Shown: positions 1 through 7,538, counted from the first letter of the stretch. The stretch is DNA of 20,215 nt from Planctomycetota bacterium (GCA_016208805.1 JACQXL010000125.1:1-20215), one strand, 5' to 3'. Program-made: numbers and translations. The notes: generated from the sequence alone by a model not told the origin.

Positions 1-2622
1 GGACAAAATACGCTCAAGGCAAAGGTGCAGGACACCGCGAATAACTGGTTAGAGGTGACACGGATATTCAATATCTCGCTCGTCAGCATAGAACAACCAC
101 CTCCGACCCCGCTCAAGATAGGGCTGGAGATTGTCAGTGGCAATAATCAGGAAGGACTTATCGGCAAATGCGCCAAAGACCCATTAATTGTTCGCGCCTA
201 TAATGCAAATACCGGCGTATCTCTGGAAGGCATATCGCTTATATTTGAGGCCACTCAGGTGCCCGGCACCTTTGTAGAAGATACCACCTATTCAACGCTG
301 ACCAATATTGACGGCAAATCTGCCCTGCACTACCATTATTCCAGGACACCTGGCATAAATCAGGTCAAGGTCGGGGTTTCAGGCGATGATTCAGTCACGC
401 CTGTTATATTTGATAACCTGGAGGGATATTTGCCGCAAATCACTCTGCAAGAACCATTACCGCTTGAGATTTCCACTATGTTCGGCGCATTGAAGGATGT
501 CCTTAAGGTAAAGGTTATAGACCCACGGAAAGGAACCGGGCTCAAAAATGTTAAGGTAAAAACTAGGGTGTGGCTCCTGACCGGCGGTCCCAGGCCGCCC
601 GGCGGTGGCGAGGAACAGCCCGTAGAGGCATCAGAAGGAACAGTGATTGTGTCGCCCTCACGACAGTTAACTGACGCCAATGGCGAAGCGGTCTTTGGTT
701 TTGCCTGGCTGATGACAAATGTTGACGGTTACATAGAGTTTTATCTGCCTGAATTTATTGACCCGACAACCTCGCAACCGCTCAAGAAAAACTCTTCACA
801 TATCGGACTGCCGCCGATGTTAAACCAATATCTATGGATACCTATTGTAGATAACGGCCAGGCCCAGATTGGCACAGTGAGCCAAAAACTTAATAAGCCG
901 CTGAAAGTGTATGTATATAAAACAGATGCGTTTGGTAACCTGATACCAACGCAGGTAACCTTTACGGTAAAAGTAGGCGGCGGGACGATTGTTGGCATGA
1001 ATCCACAGATGACGGTGGACGGTTACGCGCAGATAGAGTATTCTTTAGGAGATAAAACTACCTTACAGATAATAGAAGTTGCAAGCGAAGGCGAAAGAAT
1101 ATATTTTGCTGTCGGGATACCAGAGGTAATTCTGATAAAAGAGACTTCACCGGGAAGCGGAGTATTTACTCCAACAGATTATATTGATACTATCGGTGTT
1201 CTGCAAGGGGATGGAACAATCGTAGCATCAGTTGATGCCGATAAAGAATTTCGGGTTGAATATAAATATGCTAATATCCAGAATCCACCGAATTCACTTA
1301 TTTTAATGTTAGAGGGACGAGATGAGAAAGGAACGACCGTGTCTTCTGGCGTTGCTTTTGGTTCAAGGCAAATCGTAGTATATAAAACATTGTCTCAGCC
1401 GGAGCCGGAGCGTTATGTTTTATATCGGTCAGACCCTATTATTTACACGGACTCGCGCATTGAACGGGCCGATGGTGTCATAATAGACCCTATCTCAAAA
1501 TTGAGCAGTGGGCAGGAACTGATTCAAGGAAAAGTCGGCGGGTATATACTGGGATCAGATGAGTTAGTGGTCATAGGTAGTCATAAAGACAAGAGCAATG
1601 GTTGTGGTCTTCGCTTATTTCTGGATGATGGATATGTTACCGAATTGATAGATTGGCCAGCAACCACTACACAAAAACGCTCTCCGAAGTTTTCTTTTAT
1701 AACGGACTATCCTGTAAGAATTGAAGTAATTGACCCTGGCGCAAATGGAAATAAAATGGTAGAAGATATCCTTGAAGCTATTTCAGACACTGATGGAACA
1801 GTTGATATTTTTGAATTAGCGCAAGTAATTAATGAGGAAATACTTGATGTGATGGAAGTAGGTCTTAAAGGATACCACAAAAAGGTGATGATTGACCGCC
1901 GTGAGATTGGGGTTGAATGGCAATCTAAATATGGCGATTACACGGATGAAACATGGATAGGAACATTAAATTATGCTGGCGATTTTGTTATCAAACTCTA
2001 CCATCAATTCTTTGTTAGCGGATATGAAAAGACTTTCAGTTGGGGAGATCTTAACTCAAAAAAAGAGCATTGGGTGGGAACTAACGATACTAACCACATA
2101 GATTCCGTAGATATGGTTGCTTGGTGTGGTCATGGAACAAGAGAATCAGAAGTAACAGCAGGAAATATATGGTTGAGGTTTTTTGTAGACAAAATCCCAG
2201 AGCAATTAGAGCCAACGGAAAAATTGACACCATCGGAGTTATCATTGGGTGAGACAGATCTTGAGTGGGTAGTTTTTAATACCTGCAGATTTTTATCTGA
2301 TAGTGCCATTCCGATCTTTCAAGCAAATATGAAAGGTGCTCACCTTATTTTAGGTTGGAAAACTGAAATGACCGTGTATACCGATGCAGGCAAAATATTT
2401 GCAGAGAATGTCTTGAAAGAAATAGACAATGACACAGGTAAGCGTTACAGTATTGTGAAAGCATGGTTTAAGCACGCATTAGACATTCAACCATCTGATA
2501 ACATTGCCCGAATTATTGGTCCAACTTATGTAGAGTTTGAAAAAGTTCCCAAGTATTATACTGACGAAATATTCCCGGACCCAACCGATAAGGCAATTTT
2601 TAAAGTATGGGATTCAAAGTAA
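1..2622 (+). CDS. Exported-type protein with Ig-like (Big-1) repeats and C-terminal His-Cys (clan CD-like, DUF6345-like) domain, 5'-partial
   Basis: The frame is open to the first base of the window (G-Q-N-T-L-K-A-K-V precede the first GTG at 25), so the N-terminus, and any signal peptide, lies outside. Residues here are numbered from that GTG. Residues about 35-365 read as at least three bacterial Ig-like domains of the Big-1/invasin type, with typical strand-turn motifs such as TNIDGKSALHYHY, LTDANGEAVF and MTVDGYAQIEY. The C-terminal part (about 600-850) contains W-C-G-H703-G and V-V-F-N-T-C754. This His-Gly then hydrophobic-Asn-x-Cys pattern resembles the dyad of clan CD peptidases (gingipain, caspase, CHAT), and I think the region is close to DUF6345. 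Proteolytic activity is inference. Base composition becomes more AT-rich after about 1560, near the domain change. The next gene follows after 27 nt and is probably co-transcribed. Confidence 0.75.
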   Translation, partial: GQNTLKAKVQDTANNWLEVTRIFNISLVSIEQPPPTPLKIGLEIVSGNNQEGLIGKCAKDPLIVRAYNANTGVSLEGISLIFEATQVPGTFVEDTTYSTLTNIDGKSALHYHYSRTPGINQVKVGVSGDDSVTPVIFDNLEGYLPQITLQEPLPLEISTMFGALKDVLKVKVIDPRKGTGLKNVKVKTRVWLLTGGPRPPGGGEEQPVEASEGTVIVSPSRQLTDANGEAVFGFAWLMTNVDGYIEFYLPEFIDPTTSQPLKKNSSHIGLPPMLNQYLWIPIVDNGQAQIGTVSQKLNKPLKVYVYKTDAFGNLIPTQVTFTVKVGGGTIVGMNPQMTVDGYAQIEYSLGDKTTLQIIEVASEGERIYFAVGIPEVILIKETSPGSGVFTPTDYIDTIGVLQGDGTIVASVDADKEFRVEYKYANIQNPPNSLILMLEGRDEKGTTVSSGVAFGSRQIVVYKTLSQPEPERYVLYRSDPIIYTDSRIERADGVIIDPISKLSSGQELIQGKVGGYILGSDELVVIGSHKDKSNGCGLRLFLDDGYVTELIDWPATTTQKRSPKFSFITDYPVRIEVIDPGANGNKMVEDILEAISDTDGTVDIFELAQVINEEILDVMEVGLKGYHKKVMIDRREIGVEWQSKYGDYTDETWIGTLNYAGDFVIKLYHQFFVSGYEKTFSWGDLNSKKEHWVGTNDTNHIDSVDMVAWCGHGTRESEVTAGNIWLRFFVDKIPEQLEPTEKLTPSELSLGETDLEWVVFNTCRFLSDSAIPIFQANMKGAHLILGWKTEMTVYTDAGKIFAENVLKEIDNDTGKRYSIVKAWFKHALDIQPSDNIARIIGPTYVEFEKVPKYYTDEIFPDPTDKAIFKVWDSK

Positions 2623-2649
2623 TTGACGCCCTAGTGAAAGGAGAAAAAT

Positions 2650-3666
2650 ATGAAAAGAGTTAAAATGGTATCAGTCCTATTGATTGTTATAATTATCGTA
2701 ACTGTACTGTATAATATATATTCAGCAGAAGATGAAATAGATAAACTCCCGATGCTTAAACTCCCAGAAAAGGCAGGACCTGATAGGAAAAGAGATTTAC
2801 AATTAAAATACCATTTTCAGAATTCACCCAAATCACAAATGGTCTATAAGGTAAAACACGAAACCATCAATAAAGAGTGGGTTATAAAACTTGCAAGAGA
2901 TAAATTTAATATCCAGGAAGGAGAATATTCGTCAGATGAAGGCAATAGTTTATTAGGTGCATACCATTATTACCGGGGGAAAGAATGGGTGTTAGAAGTT
3001 AAGGCTGCCAGACCAATTATTGAATTGACCAGATTTAAGTGGACAATTGAAAATGAGAAGTCAAACGAACGTTTGCCTACTGAGGAAGAGGCAAAAGCAA
3101 TTGCTATAGATTTCAGCAAGAAACTGGACATATATCCCCAAGATGCCGTATATCGAGGCGCAAGATTTATGATAGAAAAAGAACGTATTATAGATATTGG
3201 AGGCACCAAGATAATACAAGGTTTTGAGACCTATGGTGGGCATATTATTTTAGACTTTGACAGATTCTTAAATGGATATGGCTTTTGGGGATCTGTATCT
3301 TTTCATGTTAAGGTTGCGAAGGGCGGAAAAGTTGTGAAAGTATATCAATCATGGCCCGAACTAGAGCCGTTTAAGGAATATCCGATTATCAAACCAGAAG
3401 AGGCATTTGAACGATTAATTAATGGTAATGGTATCATTTGGCATGTACGGGGACAGGATGATTATATTCCTGAAGGTAATGTTTACGAGATTACTTTTTG
3501 TTATTATATCTCCCCTGGATACCAAGAATATGTGCATCCCTGTTACTATTTTAAATGCAAAGATATTAAAGGGAGAGATTTTATGGGAATGATTGGAGCG
3601 ATTAAAGATGAATATATAGACAAAACAAATCAAGACCCCACTAATTTACCCGTGCATGTTAAATAA
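2650..3666 (+). CDS. Membrane-anchored or secreted protein of unknown function
   Basis: 338 residues. The start ATG is preceded by a good ribosome binding site (AAAGGAG, about 6 nt away). Residues 1-25 are a basic tip (MKRVK) followed by a hydrophobic stretch (about 6-22) and SAEDE, which is a signal peptide or N-terminal anchor. No lipobox cysteine is seen. The remainder is soluble and contains two short segments, around P-T-E-E-E-A-K-A-I-A-I-D-F and K-P-E-E-A-F-E-R-L, that resemble the start of PepSY/YycH-like alpha-beta repeats. This similarity is only suggestive. It lies 27 nt downstream of the Ig/His-Cys protein on the same strand, so it may be a partner, inhibitor or chaperone of that protein. 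I do not recognise the family. Confidence 0.7.
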   Translation: MKRVKMVSVLLIVIIIVTVLYNIYSAEDEIDKLPMLKLPEKAGPDRKRDLQLKYHFQNSPKSQMVYKVKHETINKEWVIKLARDKFNIQEGEYSSDEGNSLLGAYHYYRGKEWVLEVKAARPIIELTRFKWTIENEKSNERLPTEEEAKAIAIDFSKKLDIYPQDAVYRGARFMIEKERIIDIGGTKIIQGFETYGGHIILDFDRFLNGYGFWGSVSFHVKVAKGGKVVKVYQSWPELEPFKEYPIIKPEEAFERLINGNGIIWHVRGQDDYIPEGNVYEITFCYYISPGYQEYVHPCYYFKCKDIKGRDFMGMIGAIKDEYIDKTNQDPTNLPVHVK

Positions 3667-4200
3667 TATTTTATTCAAGGCAAATGCGCAGGAACAGGAA
3701 AAGGCGGAGCGAAGCGGAGTTCCGTCGGATGACGGGAACAATAAAAAGGACAAGGCCAAGGAGTCTCAACCGAAATGAAATACGAATGCGGGCCTAACAC
3801 CGAGCCGCAGATAATAGCGGCGCTAATGACCTTTGGCGTGCATGACTATGAAAAGATTCGCTTTGCAGTCTGTCCTTGTCAACCTATATCTTGACCATCC
3901 TTCGTTGCCTCTGGATAGACCCTTTAAACCCCGCATAAATACTGTCTAACGAACCACTGATTAACATAGTTCGGCTGTTAGACCGAAGGGAGTTATAGCC
4001 GACTAATAGTTGGCAGTAATTTCACACCATGTCCCACGCGATGCCGCATGGCTGTCGGGTATGACGTGGCGCTACCGCTCAAACTGCCAAACTACAGATG
4101 GGACTGTGGATTTGCACGGATTAGGTTAATGGGTGTCCTGCCAACATCCGCATTCCAGCCCCCCGGTCCCGCACCCCTAACGCAGGATAGCCAACCAGGG
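3667..4200. other. Intergenic stretch without a convincing gene
   Basis: About 530 bases lie between the stop of the anchored protein and the 22-bp repeat array. Two tiny overlapping frames exist, 3656-3778 (40 aa, charged, starting inside the previous gene) and 3775-3894 (39 aa, joined to the first by ATGA). Both look more like remnants than genes. A small hairpin with a TTCGG/CCGAA stem lies near 3970-3990. No tRNA fold or strong promoter was seen. Confidence 0.4.
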
Positions 4201-4398
4201 TATATGGGACAGCCCCACAAGGTATATGGGATAGCCTCACAGGGTATATGAGATAGCCTCACAGGGTATGTGGGATAGCCTCACAAGGTATGTGGGGTAG
4301 CCTCACAAGGTATATGGGATAGCCTCACAGGATATGGGGGATAGCCTCACAGGGTATGGGGGATAGCCCCATAGGGTATGGGGGATAGCCCTACCCCC
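4201..4398 (+). repeat. Tandem array of nine 22-bp repeats
   Basis: TAT starts occur at 4201, 4223, 4245, 4267, 4289, 4311, 4333, 4355 and 4377, an exact 22-bp period without slippage. The unit is TATRTGGGATAG followed by CCTCACARGG. The first and the last two units diverge (GACAGCCCC, GATAGCCCCATAG). The tail forms a perfect palindrome CCCCATA-GGG-TATGGGG at about 4367-4383. The reverse complement of the unit contains GAGGCTATCCCATATACC, which closely matches the core of the second array near 15527. There are no unique spacers and no cas genes, so it is not CRISPR. Confidence 0.92.
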
Positions 4399-4432
4399 CA
4401 TTAGTATATCCTGTCATATCCTGATATATTTC

Positions 4433-4599
4433 TGCATAGAAGATAGTTCCGCTTATTTCAACTACTATTACATCATATAGTTATAGATTTTATTTGTGCA
4501 TAGATGACGGCACAATTTGCTTGACTAATCTCCGATTTCACCTAAAATGTGCATAGATGTTAGCAGAAAGACCTCAACCCTACTGCTGTTATCTATGCA
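4433..4599 (+). promoter_or_regulatory. Four copies of TGCATAGA around a promoter (operator-like)
   Basis: TGCATAGA occurs at 4433-4440, 4497-4504 and 4550-4557, and as its reverse complement TCTATGCA at 4592-4599, overlapping the proposed start codon of the next gene. The second and third copies extend to an identical 12-mer TGTGCATAGATG (4495-4506, 4548-4559). The third copy covers the end of the -10 and the predicted transcription start. This arrangement is what autoregulation by the downstream HTH protein would look like, but binding is inference. Confidence 0.5.
4521..4548 (+). promoter_or_regulatory. Sigma-70-like promoter
   Basis: TTGACT (4521-4526), a 16-bp spacer, then TAAAAT (4543-4548). 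The predicted start of transcription is near 4555. This lies downstream of the first in-frame ATG (4547), so translation more likely begins at ATG 4595. Confidence 0.55.
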
Positions 4600-5629
4600 A
4601 GATTATGACATAACTGAATCGCTAATCTCCAAACTGGACGACCGGGAATGCGCCCGAATCTTTCACGCATTTCGCTGGCCGGATGGCATCAGGTGTATCA
4701 AGTGCAATAAACCGCAACACAAAATTTATACAACCGGAACTTCTTTCCGGTATCACTGCGCCGGGTGCCGCATCTGGTTTAATGATTTTACCGGCACAGT
4801 CATAGAGAATACCCGGCTGAATTTAAGCCGATGGTTCAGGGCCATCCATTACTTCCTGAATCTGGATTTGACCTGCGCTGAGGTCGGCCAGCGGCTGGAT
4901 ATCAACCGCAATACCGCGCAATATCTCCGGCAAAAGATACTTAAAGACCAGTTATGGTGTAAACTTTTATTGCAGAAAATCTCAGGCCAGGCAAACAGGC
5001 CGATGGTTCATTTAATGCAACTCAGAGAGGTGCAAGAATATTTAGGACTGAGCCAGCAGACGCTCTACCGGCTGATTAAGCAGGGCGCGTTATCGGCCAG
5101 CAAGGTGGGCGGACAGTGGCGCTTCAAACCCGAAGATGTCCAGAAATACATCACCCACAAACTCAACCGCTACGGCACCGATGCCATCACCGAGACCATC
5201 TTATTCCGGCCCGAAGTCCTTAATAAATACCGCAAAGACAAAACCAAATACTACCTGCAGGAAGAGGCATACCAAGGGTGGGTCGGCTCAAAGGAGGACT
5301 ATAACTTTATGCAGAACGCGCTGAACGTGCTGGGCCAGGGCGCTAAAGATGCGGCCGCGCTGGGCCAGATTGCATTTTACGACATCCATTACCGCAAGGT
5401 GGTTATTTCCGGCGGGCCGGCATTGGCCATCAGCGAGAAGGACTATGCGGGACTGCCCCCCGCATTATTCATAAACTTCTCTAAGATTTCGTCTGAGGCC
5501 GTAGAGAATTATTATATCATAAGGGCAATCCAGCACATAACCCGCCCTGGCGGGGTTATGTGCTGGGCTACTTTATGGTATAGACACGAATATCTAAAAC
5601 ATTTTGTTATCATTTTGAGCATCATATGA
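4595..5629 (+). CDS. Zinc-ribbon (IS1595/ISXO2 type) plus excisionase-type HTH protein with unknown C-terminus
   Basis: 344 residues from ATG 4595. An earlier in-frame ATG at 4547 lies inside the predicted -10 element and was rejected. Residues about 8-100 are the zinc-ribbon region that precedes the catalytic domain of IS1595-type transposases: C34-x2-C37 and C55-x2-C58, then F-x-D-F-T-G-T-V-I-E-N-T-R-L-N-L-S-R-W. No DDE catalytic domain follows. Residues about 141-188 are a MerR/excisionase-like HTH_17 (LREVQEYLGLSQQTLYRLIK, then a G-G-Q-W-R-F wing and a P-E-D-V-Q-K-Y end). Residues 190-310 are unrecognised. The last roughly 30 residues are encoded by a hairpin and the DNA after it, so the natural C-terminus may be altered. 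A DNA-binding regulator built from a domesticated transposase N-terminus is the best guess. No Shine-Dalgarno sequence was seen. Confidence 0.7.
   Translation: MQDYDITESLISKLDDRECARIFHAFRWPDGIRCIKCNKPQHKIYTTGTSFRYHCAGCRIWFNDFTGTVIENTRLNLSRWFRAIHYFLNLDLTCAEVGQRLDINRNTAQYLRQKILKDQLWCKLLLQKISGQANRPMVHLMQLREVQEYLGLSQQTLYRLIKQGALSASKVGGQWRFKPEDVQKYITHKLNRYGTDAITETILFRPEVLNKYRKDKTKYYLQEEAYQGWVGSKEDYNFMQNALNVLGQGAKDAAALGQIAFYDIHYRKVVISGGPALAISEKDYAGLPPALFINFSKISSEAVENYYIIRAIQHITRPGGVMCWATLWYRHEYLKHFVIILSII
5530..5566 (+). terminator. Long hairpin at the 3' end of the zinc-ribbon/HTH gene
   Basis: The left arm CCAGCACATAACCCGCC (5530-5546) pairs with GGCGGGGTTATGTGCTGG (5549-5566), a 17-bp stem with one bulged G and a tight loop. 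Only a short T-run (CTTTAT) follows, so it could be a terminator, a processed RNA stem or a small inserted palindrome. It lies inside the reading frame. Confidence 0.55.
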
Positions 5630-5671
5630 ATAATCCGGGTTAGGGCGGAATGGTGAATAGTGCGGGTTTTC

Positions 5672-5699
5672 TTGACTTTCTACCGGGTAAATATATTCT
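5672..5699 (+). promoter_or_regulatory. Promoter of purQ, predicted leaderless
   Basis: TTGACT (5672-5677), a 16-bp spacer and TATTCT (5694-5699). Only nine bases separate the -10 from ATG 5709. The first suitable purine in the start window is the A of the ATG. No Shine-Dalgarno sequence is present, which agrees with a leaderless mRNA. Confidence 0.5.
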
Positions 5700-5708
5700 A
5701 ATTTTCCT

Positions 5709-6533
5709 ATGACTTCCGTGAAAGTATTCATCATCCGCGCGGCCGGGACAAACTGCGAGCTGGAAACCGCCGCGGCCTTCCAGAAGGCCGGCGCGCAAAC
5801 CGATATCTTCCACATTAATCAGTGGATGAACAACAAGCAACTTATCCACCAGTATCAGATATTCGCCATCCCGGGCGGGTTCAGTTACGGCGATGATATC
5901 GGCTCCGGCGTGGTGCTGGCTAACGAGATGCGCGCCAACCTGATGGACGAGATTAACCGTTTTGTCCAGGACGGAAAACTTATCATCGGCATCTGCAATG
6001 GGTTCCAGGTGCTGGTCAAGGCCGGTCTGCTGCCAGGCATCAACCCCGGCGTGACATCAGACGCCACGCTGACGAATAACGATTCGGCTAAATACGATGA
6101 CCGGTGGGTGCACCTCAAGAAATATTCCAATAAATGCGTGTTTACCAGCCATCTGTCTCGCATAAGTGCGGGACTGTCTGCGGACTTGCCACACGAGACG
6201 ATTTATTTGCCCGTGGCGCACGGCGAGGGTAAATTCATCACCAAGGATAAAGCAATATTGAATACGCTGGTGGCCAACGACCAGGTGGTCTTCAGATACA
6301 GCGACAGCAAGGGCAATCCGACCATGCGCTATCCGGAGAATCCGAACGGCTCGCCGGACGGCATTGCCGGTATTTGCGACCCGACCGGCCGGATATTCGG
6401 GCTGATGCCGCACCCGGAGCGGTTCCAGGATGTGACCAACCACCCGCATTGGACCGGCGGACAGGTGCGCGAGGCGGATGGGATGTTTATATTCCAGAAT
6501 GCGGTGGATTATGTTAGGAATAGTGTTCGTTAG
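5709..6533 (+). CDS. purQ: Phosphoribosylformylglycinamidine synthase, glutaminase subunit PurQ
   Basis: 274 residues. PurQ supplies ammonia from glutamine to the PurL synthase, which converts FGAR to FGAM in cytoplasmic purine synthesis. It is a class I glutamine amidotransferase: an oxyanion-loop region with I-P-G-G-F-S-Y-G-D-D (54-63), the nucleophile elbow G-I-C96-N-G-F-Q, and the catalytic H235-P-E237 in L-M-P-H-P-E-R-F. The length fits the longer PurQ forms that work with a small PurL and PurS, but neither is next to it here. A leaderless start is predicted from the promoter. The last codons (Val-Arg-stop) are formed by the first unit of a 9-bp repeat tract, so the C-terminus may have been changed by insertion of the following element. 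Confidence 0.95.
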   Translation: MTSVKVFIIRAAGTNCELETAAAFQKAGAQTDIFHINQWMNNKQLIHQYQIFAIPGGFSYGDDIGSGVVLANEMRANLMDEINRFVQDGKLIIGICNGFQVLVKAGLLPGINPGVTSDATLTNNDSAKYDDRWVHLKKYSNKCVFTSHLSRISAGLSADLPHETIYLPVAHGEGKFITKDKAILNTLVANDQVVFRYSDSKGNPTMRYPENPNGSPDGIAGICDPTGRIFGLMPHPERFQDVTNHPHWTGGQVREADGMFIFQNAVDYVRNSVR

Positions 6534-6588
6534 GTTCGTTAGACCGTTAAGTTCGTTGGGCTTGTTGGGTTCGTTGGACTCGTTGAGG
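6525..6588 (+). repeat. Tandem 9-bp repeat tract (GTTCGTTRG type), left flank of the S23 gene
   Basis: CGTT (one unit TGTT) recurs at 6528, 6537, 6545, 6554, 6563, 6572 and 6581, that is every 9 bp with one 8-bp step. Units are GTTCGTTAG, GTTCGTTGG, GCTTGTTGG and similar. The first unit contains the purQ stop codon, and the end of the last runs into GAGGAG, the ribosome binding site of the next gene. The right flank has the same period with the complementary AACG core. Confidence 0.9.
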
Positions 6589-6599
6589 AGAATAAATAT

Positions 6600-6986
6600 A
6601 TGAAAATTATAAGATTTGAGGATTTAGAATCATGGCAAAAGGCAAGAATAGCAACAAGAATGGTCTATGAACTGGCAAGAAAACCAGCATTCTCTAAGGA
6701 TTACAGATTAACAGGTCAGATTACCGGCGCCGCTATTTCTATTATGAATAATATTGCGGAGGGATTTGACAGCCAATCTAATAATGTATTTGTGAGATAT
6801 TTGAAGATTTCTCGCGGGTCGGTTTCGGAAGTGGAAAACTGTTTGTATGTGGCGGTTGACCAGAATTATATAACACAGGATGAGTTTAGAAAAGTATTTG
6901 ACCAGTCCGAAAGAGTGCGCAAATTAATTGATGGGACATTACGCTATCTACGAAGCAATCGGGCGCAACGGAATCAACGAGATTAA
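6600..6986 (+). CDS. Four-helix-bundle protein, S23/IVP family
   Basis: 128 residues, the usual length of the family first found in intervening sequences of 23S rRNA genes. It begins with the typical F-E-D-L-E-S-W-Q-K-A-R and has the conserved central G-A-A-I-S-I-M-N-N-I-A-E-G-F-D and S-R-G-S-V-S-E-V-E-N segments, followed by a final helix (F-D-Q-S-E-R-V-R-K-L-I). It should fold as a four-helix bundle that forms pentamers. Its cellular role is not established; the related Avd protein works with retroelement reverse transcriptases, but none is seen here. GAGGAG lies 9 nt before the ATG. The last residues (R-N-Q-R-D) are encoded by the right repeat tract. The AT-rich coding sequence differs from the flanking pur genes, a sign of transfer. 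Confidence 0.9.
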   Translation: MKIIRFEDLESWQKARIATRMVYELARKPAFSKDYRLTGQITGAAISIMNNIAEGFDSQSNNVFVRYLKISRGSVSEVENCLYVAVDQNYITQDEFRKVFDQSERVRKLIDGTLRYLRSNRAQRNQRD

Positions 6987-7020
6987 CGATATTAACGAGT
7001 ATAACGAACAAAACGGGAGG
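6967..7020 (+). repeat. Tandem 9-bp repeat tract (AACGNNNNN), right flank of the S23 gene
   Basis: There are six uninterrupted 9-bp units, starting with AACG at 6967, 6976, 6985, 6994, 7003 and 7012. AACG is the reverse complement of the CGTT core in the left tract. The first two units and the start of the third encode the end of the S23 protein, including its stop. The last unit (AACGGGAGG) contains the purE ribosome binding site. Confidence 0.92.
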
Positions 7021-7024
7021 ATAT

Positions 7025-7489
7025 ATGAAAGTCGTGATTATTATGGGTTCAAAGGGCGACCTGGAGCATTCCCAGAAGATTGCATCCGTTATCAAGAAGT
7101 TTGGTGTTGATTGCATTATGCGGATTGCCTCGGCGCACAAGGTGCCGCTCAAGGCGTTGGAGATAATCAAGGAATATGCAAAAAATGAAACGGTGTTCAT
7201 TACCGTGGCCGGACGGAGTAACGCCTTAAGCGGGTTCGTGGATGCCAACACGGCATTCCCGGTAATCGCCTGTCCTCCATACAGCGATAAGTTCGGCGGC
7301 AACGATCTGTATTCAACGCTCCGGATGCCCTCCGGTGTCTGTCCGATGCTGGTGCTTGAGCCGGAAGAAGCCGGTCTGGCCGCGTTGAAGATAATTGGGT
7401 TAACCAATCAATCATTGCATAAGAAGATAGAGGAATACCAGAAGACAAACAGGGATAAACTTGAACAGGACGACAAATCTTTGAAATAA
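7025..7489 (+). CDS. purE: N5-CAIR mutase/AIR carboxylase PurE, class II type
   Basis: 154 residues. PurE carboxylates aminoimidazole ribonucleotide in purine synthesis. The N-terminus has the G-S-K-G-D-L phosphate-binding loop (8-13) and the S-A-H-K-V-P active-site motif (35-40). The loop V-A-G-R-S-N-A-L-S-G and the N-T-A-F-P-V-I-A-C-P-P segment match class II PurE, which uses AIR and CO2 directly. Class I enzymes carry A-G-G-A-A-H-L-P-G instead and need PurK. No purK is seen nearby, which is consistent. GGAGG, supplied by the repeat tract, lies 4 nt before the ATG. It shares a strand with purQ and was probably in the same operon before the S23 cassette intervened. Confidence 0.93.
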   Translation: MKVVIIMGSKGDLEHSQKIASVIKKFGVDCIMRIASAHKVPLKALEIIKEYAKNETVFITVAGRSNALSGFVDANTAFPVIACPPYSDKFGGNDLYSTLRMPSGVCPMLVLEPEEAGLAALKIIGLTNQSLHKKIEEYQKTNRDKLEQDDKSLK

Positions 7490-7503
7490 GGAAGCCATAA
7501 GAA

Positions 7504-7522
7504 CAGGAATCCTGATTTCCTG
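7504..7522 (+). terminator. Small hairpin between purE and greA
   Basis: CAGGAA (7504-7509) pairs with TTCCTG (7517-7522) around a 7-nt loop, followed by the T-rich GTCTCTTTAT. It is a weak terminator or attenuator candidate. Confidence 0.3.
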
Positions 7523-7538
7523 GTCTCTTTATAAAAAG

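Larger units (their letters stand above)
6525..7020 (+). mobile_element. Putative S23 cassette: four-helix-bundle gene between inverted 9-bp repeat tracts
   Basis: The unit consists of a left tract of CGTT repeats, a 128-aa S23/IVP-like gene, and a right tract of AACG repeats, inserted between purQ and purE. The inverted relation of the tracts and their use as stop codon and ribosome binding sites suggest an element that inserts compactly into operons. No transposase is encoded. Mobility is inference. Confidence 0.4.

Noticed and set aside
3656..3894. Two tiny overlapping frames (40 and 39 aa) joined by ATGA
   Set aside because: The first starts inside the previous gene, neither has a ribosome binding site, and neither resembles a known protein. 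They may be remnants.
3940..4030. tRNA-like or small RNA fold near the TTCGG/CCGAA stem
   Set aside because: The stem is only 5 bp, and no cloverleaf, anticodon arm or CCA end could be built.
4048..4251. 67-aa frame running into the first repeat array
   Set aside because: It has no ribosome binding site, its second half is made of repeat units, and no family resemblance was seen.
4201..4398. Possible CRISPR array
   Set aside because: The whole 22-bp unit is conserved, there are no unique spacers of 25 bp or more, and no cas genes are present.
6600..6986. Diversity-generating retroelement (the S23 gene as Avd)
   Set aside because: No reverse transcriptase and no template/variable repeat pair are present. 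The family match alone is not enough.
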